NCBI GenBank assembly: GCA_021399435.1
Contig: JAJTUP010000003.1
Location: 1,302,001 to 1,366,000, forward strand
Length of the DNA stretch: 64,000 bases
Origin: Diaporthe sp. PMI_573
Taxonomy: Eukaryota; Ascomycota; Sordariomycetes; Diaporthales; Diaporthaceae
Reading direction: 5' to 3'
Under the pieces are notes generated by a model. It made no database searches and was not told the origin of the DNA. It saw only the letters and a list, made by a program, of their open reading frames with translations. Of the stretch, positions 44,972 to 54,700 are shown piece by piece. Numbering within the stretch: position 1 is the first letter of the stretch; every line of letters begins with the position of its first letter. The position numbers were made by a program, and so were the translations under genes.

Positions 44972-47775
44972 ATGGCCATGTTGGCCTCAAAGTCGCCTTA
45001 CCAGGCGTCCCTTTCCTCCAACCAGTCGACACTGGTTCCCTCGAGCTCCACTCAGCCCTCCTACCCACCTCCAAGGAGAGCTGCGACAATCCCGACGACG
45101 AACCAGTCCTTTGCGAGTCCTACCGAGTCCGAGTTCTCCGAAGGCGATGGCCCAGACTCGGTCAAGTACTGGGATGAAGACAGGGTTTGCGAGTACCTGA
45201 GGACAGTCAAATGCGGTGACTATGAGAACTTGTTCAGGAAGAACCACATCAACGGCGAGAACCTACTGGAAATGGACAAGGAGGTCCTGAAGGAGATGGG
45301 CATCGATAAGGTTGGCGATAGGGTTCGTCTGTTCCTGGGCATCAAAAAGCTCAGGACCCAGGCCTACGCCAACCAAAAGAAGCGCAATAGGGTAAGTCAA
45401 GTCTGATTCCATTTAATTTATGCTGACATGGCACTGACTCTGAAATCCAGGATTCTTTTGGTGGTCTGGACCTGCAGCAATATACGCCTTCGTCCTCCGG
45501 CTCGCCGCGCCACCCAACTTCGGCATCTCGCTCTCAGCCTACGCCCTTGTTGAACAAAAGATACTCTCGGCAATATGACATGGCCGTCCCTCTCGATGTT
45601 GGAAAGTCCTCCTCCAGGCCTAACTCCCCCCTGCCAGGCACAGAATACAAGCCTGCCGCTCGCCAGGCATACGCGCAAGGAACAGTGGGCCACGGCCTAC
45701 CTGCCGGGCCTCGCCCGCCTACGTCTCCTCCACAGGTGCGTTCCGGCCCAACAGCCCACCACAGGAATGGTTCCAGCGCAGATGGATCTCTCATGGCCGC
45801 CTTGCCTCACAACCAAGATGTCATTCGTGTCATTTCCACTGGAGGAGTCACGAAGGTGGTTAAGATCGCCGATTGCAGGAACTGTGCTGAGGTGATGCGC
45901 TTGACATTACGGAAATTCGCGCTCAGGGAAGACCACGAAAGGAACTACTGTTTCTGGATACTGGTTGGCGTCGAGGCGAACCCCAAGATGTGTCGCCGCC
46001 TCGGCGACACAGAATTATGGAAGATTATCAAGGATGAGAAGAGGCCGGAGCGGAACCGCCTTATTCTCAGGAGGGTGCCTGCTGGCGAGCCCGGCCGCGG
46101 CGAGCTTGAACGGGCCGCAGCGATTGCCATGGAGGAGAACCAGCAGAACCACCACCGGGCAATTGGAAGCATCAACCATTCAAGTCAGGCCAAGGTTCAG
46201 AAGGTACTCGGCGAGAACTGGGACTCCATCCAGCCACCACTGTCGCCTGTGACCTACCAGGACCGCGAAAGGAATGTCCAGAATGCCGCACGGGAGCTGG
46301 AGAGACCCGCTTCTAACGATGCCAAGTCACCAAATCCCAGGTCTCGCAAGGTCCTGCGACAATTTGGCGGACTGCGGCCGCCCAGTGAGCTCATCGCATC
46401 CGACCTTACGTCCTATTTCCCGGACCACCCCCGGGAGGACATCGACCGGACTGCTCGATTGTCCATGAGGAGATCCCAGCGTCTGAGCAAGTACAACAGC
46501 CGCCTCAGCGTTGCCAGCAATCTAAGCTTTGCCTCGAGCGTGCAGGATGCGCCTCCGATTCCCACCATTGCCGACAGCTGGCTCAATGCTGGTACTCAGA
46601 TCGCCAAGATCCAACCCAGGAGTATACACGGGCGGATGACGCCAATGTTCAGAGACTCTGTTTCTTCGTCTGTGCTTGACACCCTGCAGGAGGAATCGAG
46701 CCCCGTCGAGCCCAACAGGAAGTCGTATGTGTCCTTTGCTGACAGCGGGTCTGATACGGCTGCCGTCAGCGTGACGGATCCTGAGGGCAACGTGGTCCGG
46801 CACAGCTACTTCGACGGCGAAAGCAGCACCGGTGGCTCGGGGTCAAGCTCCCTCAGAGACGTCAACCAGGCCCTGAACGACGACGGCGAAGATGCCGACG
46901 AGGAGCTGCAAAGCTTCCTGGCGGGCGAGTCCTGGGACGACAACAAGTGGATGAAAGGTGCCCTCATCGGCCAGGGATCTTTCGGTTGTGTGTACTTGGC
47001 GCTGCACGCCGTCACTGGCGAGCTTCTTGCTGTCAAGCAAGTCGAGTCCCCTTCTCCTGGTGCCAACTCACAGAACGACTCGCGCAAGAAGAGCATGATC
47101 GAGGCGCTCAAGCGGGAGATCAGCCTGCTTCGGGACCTTCGACACCCCAACATTGTACAATACCTCGGCTGCAGCTCCTCCTCAGACTACCTCAACATTT
47201 TCCTTGAGTATGTCCCAGGTGGCTCGGTCCAGACGATGCTGAACTCGTATGGTGCCCTGCCTGAGCCACTCGTCCGCAGCTTTGTGCGACAGATTCTGAC
47301 GGGTCTGTCGTACCTGCATGGCAAGGAGATTATCCACCGTGACATCAAGGGAGCCAACATTCTCGTTGATAACAAGGGCACCATCAAGATCTCCGATTTC
47401 GGTATCTCCAAGAAGCTCGAGGCCACCAATATCCTCAGCGGTGCAAACAACAACAAGCACCGGCCTTCGCTGCAGGGCTCCGTCTACTGGATGGCGCCCG
47501 AGGTCGTCAAGCAGACCAGCTACACGCGCAAGGCGGATATTTGGTCCCTGGGATGCCTGGTCGTCGAGATGATGACGGGCACACACCCCTTCCCAGACTG
47601 CACGCAGCTGCAGGCCATCTTCAAGATCGGCGGCTCAAAGGCGGCGCCCACGATCCCTGAGCATGCCAGCGAGGAGGCCCAGGACTTCCTCGCCCAAACT
47701 TTTGAGCTGGACCACAACAAGCGACCCAGCGCGGATGAGCTGATGATTCATCCTTTCTTGACGCCCATCACCTAA
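44972..47775 (+). CDS. ste11: STE11-type MAP kinase kinase kinase (NRC-1/Mst11 class)
   Basis: MAPKKK at the top of the pheromone/filamentation MAPK module, activated by PAK kinases and by Ste50 and Ras-type inputs. Exons are 44972-45391 and 45451-47775 (intron 45392-45450, gtaagt...tccag), giving 914 residues, about the family length. A SAM domain lies at about 64-131 (YWDEDRVCEYLRTVKCGDYE). A Ras-association-like domain follows at about 264-350 (DVIRVISTGGVTKVVKIADC). The kinase domain at about 640-910 has LIGQGSFGCVYLAL, VKQVE, HRDIKGANILVDN (about 768), [25 protein letters not shown] and KADIWSLGCLVVEM. The start lies in context gtcATGGCC. The upstream leader is long and pyrimidine-rich. 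A Cla4-class kinase sits at the left end of the window; the two act in linked Cdc42 pathways, but 43 kb apart no functional linkage is implied. Confidence 0.96.
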
Positions 47776-48498
47776 ACAGCGGGTGTGCGGCAATTTACCA
47801 TCTTCTTCTTTTCCTTCTTTTATGTGTATATAGATAGACCAAGACTTACTACGTGTTCCGGCATCACGAGACACGATCACAAGAGACAGACGGACGGGCG
47901 GAGGACCTACTGAATACCTACTGGATATGTATTGCATGTGGAGGAGTAGGATGATTAAGGGGGGAGGCATAGTTTGAGGACAGAGTAATAATACTCCGGG
48001 TGTGGCGAGGCTTGCCCCGGTGGGCGCGACAAAAAGCGAATGTTGGCCGTGTACTGGTACCATTTCATCTCCCGAGACTCTGTACGATCTGGAAATTGAG
48101 AGAAGACCTTCATCTTGATACACATTGCTGTTCTCTGTTTGCGTGACTTTGCTTTGTTGTGACATGAGATCAGTCGATGAATCCCCCGAATTATTTCAAG
48201 CCATGCTTTGACGTCAAAGACAGGCCGATGTGACGATGGTGTCTCAGGCAGCAAACCACGGAGGCGACCGCGGCCGCTGCATGGGCTGCCTGACGTTGTC
48301 CTTCGAACGCACTCAAAGGTCAATTCGCCTACCACAGCATTGTCAGCAGACTCGACGCATCTCCAATCTCGAATGAGGGGCACTCGTACACTGAGCAACT
48401 AAGATCAACCAACCCACGCTCCAGAACTGAGCATTGGGCCCATGCTACTGACGATATCAATACCTACACGACGGGACTACGATTACTTTTGGGTCAAC
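47776..48498. other. Intergenic: ste11 3' UTR and promoter of the next gene
   Basis: About 720 bases. Open frames here lack coding character. No defined motif was found. Confidence 0.55.
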
Positions 48499-49167
48499 AT
48501 GGCCTCCAGCGATGAAAAGACCGCTCCTCCACCGCCACAACAACAGCAGCAGCAGCCAGAAACCCTCCTCTACTTCGCCTTCGGCTCCAACCTCAGCAGC
48601 ACGCAGATGCGCTCCCGCTGCCCCGGGACCAAGGCAGTGGGACTAGCATTCCTACCTGGCTACGAGTTCATCATCAACGAGCGCGGCTTTGCAAATGTCG
48701 TGCCCACCGGAAGCGGCACCAGCACCAGCGCCAGCAGCACGACCATCACAACCGCAACGACAGCCGGAGACGGAGTCGGAGGAGGGGGAGTCTACGGCGT
48801 CCTCTACCGCCTCGCCTCGCCCGCGGAGAAGGAGCGCCTCGACGGGTATGAGGGCGTCCCCTTTGCGTACGAGGACCTCGTGCTGGAGGTGGAGCAGCTA
48901 AGTTCGAGCGGCAGCAGCGGCAGCAGTACTACGTCGGCGGCGGTGACGGTGCGGGCGCTCGTGTACGTCGACCGGCAACGGGTTGTCCCCGCGGCGCCGC
49001 GGGCCGAGTACGTCGTGCGCATGAACAACGGCATCCGGGAGGCGGTGGCTAATTGGGGCTTGCCGCAGATTTACGTTCGGGATGTCATGAGGCGGTACAT
49101 ACCTGCTGATGCTGATGCTGATGATGCCGCCGGCGAGGGCGGGGAGACGGCCGCGGGGTTGGGATGA
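48499..49167 (+). CDS. Gamma-glutamylcyclotransferase-like (AIG2/GGCT fold) protein
   Basis: Single exon, 222 residues from ATG 48499 (context tcaacATGGCC). An in-frame ATG at 48442 would give 241 residues, but the extra segment is not family-like. The core starts LLYFAFGSNLSSTQM, the nucleotide-binding-like loop of GGCT-fold enzymes. It continues with GVYGVLYRL and LDGYEGVPFAYEDL; the Glu in DGYEG fits the catalytic acid. ALVYVDRQR and a C-terminal helix follow. The reaction expected for the family is release of 5-oxoproline from gamma-glutamyl compounds. The protein carries inserted low-complexity runs: a Pro/Gln run near residue 12, a Ser/Thr/Ala run at about 75-95 and a Ser/Gly loop at about 135, with Ala-Asp repeats near the end. 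Substrate is uncertain. Confidence 0.85.
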   Translation: MASSDEKTAPPPPQQQQQQPETLLYFAFGSNLSSTQMRSRCPGTKAVGLAFLPGYEFIINERGFANVVPTGSGTSTSASSTTITTATTAGDGVGGGGVYGVLYRLASPAEKERLDGYEGVPFAYEDLVLEVEQLSSSGSSGSSTTSAAVTVRALVYVDRQRVVPAAPRAEYVVRMNNGIREAVANWGLPQIYVRDVMRRYIPADADADDAAGEGGETAAGLG

Positions 49168-50124
49168 GCCCGGGAAGACAAGAAAGGGACTAGTTAATTG
49201 GTCTGGTCGGTTAGGTTTGCTGGCTAGGTAGGGAAGGTTCGCCGGGAGCGCGGAGGATGGCCGAGTTTAGGACTCTTGGGGCGAGACGTTCTGCATCTTC
49301 GGATGAGGTTCGCGGCGAGGACGGCACGGGATGGGATGGGTTTGTGGTGGTGTCGCGGGCGCGGTAGTGGTGAAGCTCGGATGTACTCGGGGATACTCTT
49401 TACTATCTCTCACACTACTCACGCCTCTGTCCTGGTCGCCAATCCCTCTCTACAGGACGCAAAACACTAGAGTGATTGCGAGGAACGAGTACCTAAGCAG
49501 AGGACGACGCCGCCCCTTGAATCAAACCCAACAGAAGCAACGCGTGGCTCAATGGCAGCTTGTGCCGGCGCACACGCATTCGGTCTGAACTCTACCTCAA
49601 GCCAGGCCGAATCCCGTTGGTGGTTTCACAAGGGTGACGAGTCCCTCCATCTGCTAATCCCAGTCGCTCCAGGAATCCGGAGCCGGTAGCCGGGGTCGTC
49701 GTGCTATTTTCCGAATACGACCCGGAGCTTGTGACTTTGTAACCGCGAGCCGCACCGCCCTTGGCTACATGTGCGACACCGTAAAATGTTGTGCTCAGCG
49801 GCGTGGACATTATGGGCCGGCCATTGAACAAGCAGTGCATGCTTACACGATATCGCCAGTTCATATTTGCACAGCTCAGTATCAGAAACGTCAAAGTTTG
49901 GGATCGTTCTGTAAATCTATCACATTAAGTGAACTAAGTCTCTTTTTCCCCAAATCCGTCTTCCCTGCACCACCTCACTGATCCTCTTTCCTCCTCATGC
50001 GCAAGACGACTCGTTCCATCGACCATAAAACGCCATGCTTGCCTTGCAATGCTATGCTGCCCCCCCCCCGCTTGGGGTTCTTTATAGTTCTGTATATGTC
50101 CACAGGATATGCAAAGTGCCAAAC

Positions 50125-50156
<32 letters not shown>

Positions 50157-50308
50157 GAAACCAAGTAAAATCATCCCGTCATGCTGGCTTCATGAAAACA
50201 CTCGCTCATGCCTCCCATGCATCTCCCGACAACCCAAGTCACACAGTTCACGCCGAACATTAAGGTCCAATGTACAATAGTACGATACAAGGGTGCCCAT
50301 TTTCCAGC
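49168..50308. other. Convergent 3' region between the GGCT-like and aspartic protease genes
   Basis: About 1.1 kb between convergent stop codons. It contains a C10 run at 50060-50069 and an A28 run at 50129-50156. No coding-like frame was found. Confidence 0.6.
50129..50156 (+). repeat. 28-nt poly-A tract
   Basis: An uninterrupted run of A on the plus strand, 59 bases after a run of ten C. It could be a microsatellite, or the tail of an old retroposed copy. Confidence 0.95.
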
Positions 50309-51745
50309 TTAGAACATAGCCGCTCCGGCCCCGAATGCCACAGCAACGACAGCCCCAATGGTCGCGGCGAGGGCAACGCCGTCCGTCCGCCGCGGGGCAG
50401 CGTTCTGGACCCCGAAGCCACCCGAGATTGTCGTCGACGAGTCCGCAAGCCCGGTGGCGGCCACGGCATTGGCAACATCCACGGCGCTGGGCACGGCGTT
50501 GGTGCCGGTGCCGATCTCGAGGACATTGCTGCTGGTGGCGTTGAAGTTGGTCTGCGCGATGGAGATCTCATTGTTCTCGAGGTCGTAGACGACGTAGGCG
50601 CTGCGCAGGAACGTATCGCCCAGGACCATGCTGCTGGACCCAGCGGGTGCGATTCCGAACAGGCACGCCTCGGTGCCGTCCGAGAAGCGCGGCCTCTTGC
50701 CCGAGGCCGTGACCAGGTCCAGCACCAGCTCATTCATCTCGACTGAGATGACGGGGGAGCTGAAGGTGAAGTCGAGCGTGGCGTTGCTGTTGGCCATGCT
50801 GCACGCGATGTACGCCGCACCCTCGTTGCTGTCGTACTGCGCTGACACCCGGTCGTAGATGGTCTCAACCATGTCGTTGGGCAGATATGTCAGGCTGCTG
50901 CCGCTGTCCAGGAGCACTGCTAGCGCCTGGTCCGATGCGATTGTCTCCCCACTGAAAGAGACACCGGTCATGGTGATCAGGAACTCGGCGTAGACGCTGC
51001 CCTCGGCCTGGATCGGTAGAGTCTGCAGCTCCCCGGTGAACTGGGCTGTGTCCACGCCGCCAAACAGGATCTGGCCCGTGTTCGCGTCGAGGTCGTTCAG
51101 CCACAGGCTGTAGGCGTTAGATGTGATCTTGCCCTCGGCCTTCATCTTCGCTGGCAGGTTGTCGTACGGCGACAGCTGCGCCCTGCCAACCTGCACCTCG
51201 TTCGCCGTGTATCCCACCCCCAGGATGCCCTGGGCACTGCTGCTGGTGTAGCCAATGCCGAATTGGAAGTCGCTCAGCGTCGTACCGCCTATTGATATCG
51301 TGTCTGTCACGTAGTCTCCACTTGCCCCGGAGCCATCGACGTATGATATGTTGAACCACGAGCCAACGTATTCATATGTGGACGAGGAATTGGCGGTGTA
51401 AGTGCCCGCAAATGCGCATGGTGATGATGTTTGTGTACATAATGCTGAGCTCGGGGTGTTTACCCACAGGTCACTGCTGCCGGTGTCAAGGTGAAGTCGG
51501 AGGGACTGTGCCGGGGTCCCCAGGGTGGCATTGATGAAGTATAATGTTTCCTCGTTGTCAAGATTGGCCGTTACTGTCGCTCGTCTTCGTATTTGGTCTC
51601 GCTTATGTGGATTTGCTACTGTCTTCCTCTGTGTGGGCAAGCCCAATACCCTTGGTGCTTCTCCATCTGTTCTTTTCTGCAGGTTGATTCCCTCCGCTGT
51701 TGATATTATTGAGGCCGAGAGGGCCAGTATTGTCGTGCACTTCAT
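50309..51745 (-). CDS. Secreted aspartic protease, yapsin/OpsB type, probably GPI-anchored
   Basis: Pepsin-family (A1) endopeptidase acting at the cell wall or outside the cell. Single exon, 478 residues from ATG 51745; the frame is open ten codons further but begins there with TTG. A signal peptide (MKCTTILALSASIISTAEG) is followed by a propeptide with KR and RRR processing sites. The catalytic motifs are LHLDTGSSDLW (D87) and VLLDSGSSLTYL (D280), with the flap region WFNISYVDGSGASGDYV. The C-terminus has a Ser/Ala/Thr-rich stretch and ends in a hydrophobic segment (ALAATIGAVVAVAFGAG), as in GPI attachment signals. Overall layout matches fungal yapsins/OpsB, which cut after basic residues. 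Both active-site Asp residues are present and there is no frame break. Confidence 0.92.
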   Translation of the reverse strand: MKCTTILALSASIISTAEGINLQKRTDGEAPRVLGLPTQRKTVANPHKRDQIRRRATVTANLDNEETLYFINATLGTPAQSLRLHLDTGSSDLWVNTPSSALCTQTSSPCAFAGTYTANSSSTYEYVGSWFNISYVDGSGASGDYVTDTISIGGTTLSDFQFGIGYTSSSAQGILGVGYTANEVQVGRAQLSPYDNLPAKMKAEGKITSNAYSLWLNDLDANTGQILFGGVDTAQFTGELQTLPIQAEGSVYAEFLITMTGVSFSGETIASDQALAVLLDSGSSLTYLPNDMVETIYDRVSAQYDSNEGAAYIACSMANSNATLDFTFSSPVISVEMNELVLDLVTASGKRPRFSDGTEACLFGIAPAGSSSMVLGDTFLRSAYVVYDLENNEISIAQTNFNATSSNVLEIGTGTNAVPSAVDVANAVAATGLADSSTTISGGFGVQNAAPRRTDGVALAATIGAVVAVAFGAGAAMF

Positions 51746-54700
51746 TATGGTCGTCGTTGGCGATAGCTCCACCAAAGATATATTCGAGGATACTGAGGAG
51801 TAGCGTTCACAGCCGGATGAGAATCCCTGGTGGGGCGGCTGGAGAAATGGAAAGACAGGAAGGAGATGTTATATCATCTGGGGTGGTGTTGCTGTATTGT
51901 ATTACCTGGGAAGTACCAAGAAAGTCGGAAAGTGGCGGCGCAGGTCAGGGTGGAGAATATTCGTGGGCTTCGTACGTAAGGCCGGTGATATTCGTTGGAT
52001 CCAGTGACTGCGCCCAGACAAAGCCCCCAGTCCGTGGCGATAATCGGTTTTCCTTGTTTTTAAGCTGACCTGAGGTTCCAATTTACAGCTCTGCCGATTC
52101 CAATGTCGCCCCGGAGAAAATTGTAGAACGCAACAGTTCGAGATGAAGTTGAGTGGGAGGGGATCAAGGTTTGCATATGGGGGGGATGGGTGCCGAGAGA
52201 GTCAAGTATCAACGACAAGCGACTTGTCGCAGCGACCCAAGCGCGAGAACAGCGCACAAGAGGAGAGACAAGCTAGCTTCCAGCCCCCAGGAGCATGAAT
52301 CAGGTCCGGACCAAGTGTGCGATGTAAGACGCATGGCAACAGCCAAGCCACAGTGCACGAGGCCGAACTGGTGCCAAGTGTCTTGGGAAGTCTCACAGAC
52401 CGGGTAGTGACCTGGGGACTGGGAGCTGGGGGCGCTGTCAGGGGATTACGTTGCTCGAGCATACACAGTAAGGCTAACAGAGCACATGCACACGTACGGA
52501 TGCGTGGGTAAGCGGCACGCTTCGAGTTGCAGATCCAGGATCGTCTTGGCTGTATCGGGGATGAGGGTAGTTCGGAAACCAGGACATCAAATGTTTGGAG
52601 ATGCTTAAAAGGAATACTCCGACCATGCAGTCCAGGGACTTGAGACGAAAAGGGACATGGGTAGTGGTGCAGGTCCCCCCCCGTCAAGTACTCCGTACCG
52701 CACCACCCTTGCGTGTCTGGCAGTTGATAGCACAAAAGAGAGGGTCCGGACACTCACCGGTAGATCTCTTGCTTGTTCACGGCTTCGGACGGTCAGGGTA
52801 GAGGCTGAGGGAGACACACGCAGCGCAGATTCATCATCAGAGCAACGGACCCCCGCTGCGAAGGATCTCGCCTCACCCGTCCAGCTCTCCCGCCATGGGT
52901 CTCGCGTGACGAACCACAGGCCAGCGAGCGCTTGGTCATGAGCTGACCAAGGCGCAACCCAGGCAGCCGCTGTCCCGCCCGTTGGTGGCTGGCGGGGTTG
53001 ACATTGATCACGTCAAGACGGCCAAAGCCCGTCGGCCTCAGGGGGGAAGGCCGCAAATGGCGGAGTACAGCAAGCTGTCAATGTTAGTGGGTGAAAGTAC
53101 GCGCGGCCCTCGAGAAGTGATTTGACCGTGGCGGGGCTGAGTGCGCGGCTTCTGAGCCCACCAGCTTATTTGCCTTTTGCTTCTCGGACCTCCCAATTCA
53201 CCTCATTGCCGCCTTGACGCGCACAGCTGTCAATTCACGACTGCTCTGCTTCCCCGGCGGGCTGGCTTCGCCTTGGTATGTAGTAGGTTGAGCTCCTGCG
53301 TTCTTGGAGTTGGCGAAATGCAACAATGCGGTTGACCTGCGGCTGTTGGCTTGCTGGGACGCCACAGCAGCACGGCACGGCACACACACACGCTATGCAG
53401 CGGCGGGCAGTTGTGAAACGCGCAGGCAGCCCTGTGAAGCGGGAGAACCAACGTCGAGGGACCGAAACCAGTTTAGCCAGGGCCTATTCTAAGCCCTTGC
53501 GACACGGGACACAGGACATCAGACATGAGCAATGGGAGTAGCGCATTTCGAGTCTTGGCCCCCACATTTGATCCAACCCTGAGGTTGAGCTCCACTGACA
53601 CCAAGCCGGAGTGCTCGTCATCCGTTGGCGCGTGTTTCCCTACGTGTACGGATACTGTGGTGCTCTCTCCTTTTCAGAGCGAACCTGCACAGTCCCGTTG
53701 CCGTTTTGATGAGGCGAGCCTCCAAAGTGCCACAGCCTCGGGATAGCGCCGATGACCAGGACCTGAGCAGAGGTCGGATGAGGCATCTGCGCGCCGAAAT
53801 AACCGTGAATGTCCCGACCCGGATGCGTCTTGCTGGAGGTGGTCACCGAAGCCGTCCGTAAATTGCTGCTATTATTAACTTTGGCAAGGTGCTCCCGAGC
53901 CAAACTCCCGTCGGTCGGTAGGTGCCGAGCCGATGCCTTCCAACGAATCGGGCCCACCACCAGCCAATATATTTGGCGAAGCAAACTTGTGTCGTTGCAA
54001 TTTGTGTCGATTCTTCGCAGAACCGTCCTGGATTCGGACAGCACTTCTTGCAGACCTCGGACCGACTTAGAGCCGCGCAACGGAAATGAAGACGGACACA
54101 AGTGTGTTTTGCTCCTGTGTTCTATCCACCAGCGTTCTTGTGGCAAGCGCAGCAGGTCACGATAGTAACCCGCAATCTAGCGCTCTGGAGCGGCCAGATG
54201 CTGCTGTATCGTCTCGAAGTTTTCGTCCCGTCGTGCGGCTCGGTCATCAATTCCGTCTAAGAGGCGTTTGAACTCGGTGCCAATGTTTCGTGGGTTGCAA
54301 GCGCATCAGGACGGCTTCACGTCGGGGCTTCGAAGGCAGTCGCGCAGGGCTTCAAGCGAGGGAGGAAAATACCGCACCAAGTAAAACTGGAGGGTTCAGC
54401 AACTTCAGGTCGAACAAGGCTGGTCTGGAGACACGTCGCTCTAACCAGGGCTGCTGTCTTGGTGGATGCGACGCTCTGTATGCCCAGCCGTTGTCTTGGT
54501 TGAGGCGTGTCACACAGATGGGACAAGTGGGACGGTCCAGAACATCACTGCACGACGAGATATGCTGCTTTCCTGTCAGATCATGGGACTCCCACTGTTC
54601 GGACTCGCGGCGGCCTTCATCGATGACCAGCGGTCAGCTAGGAGTCAGCAAAAGTGTCGGTGCACGTACGAAGCATGGAAGTGCCAAGCTGTACAGTCTC

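Noticed and set aside
48442..48498. Upstream in-frame ATG for the GGCT-like protein
   Set aside because: The added 19 residues are not family-like, and the ATG at 48499 has a much better context and directly precedes the Pro/Gln-rich start.
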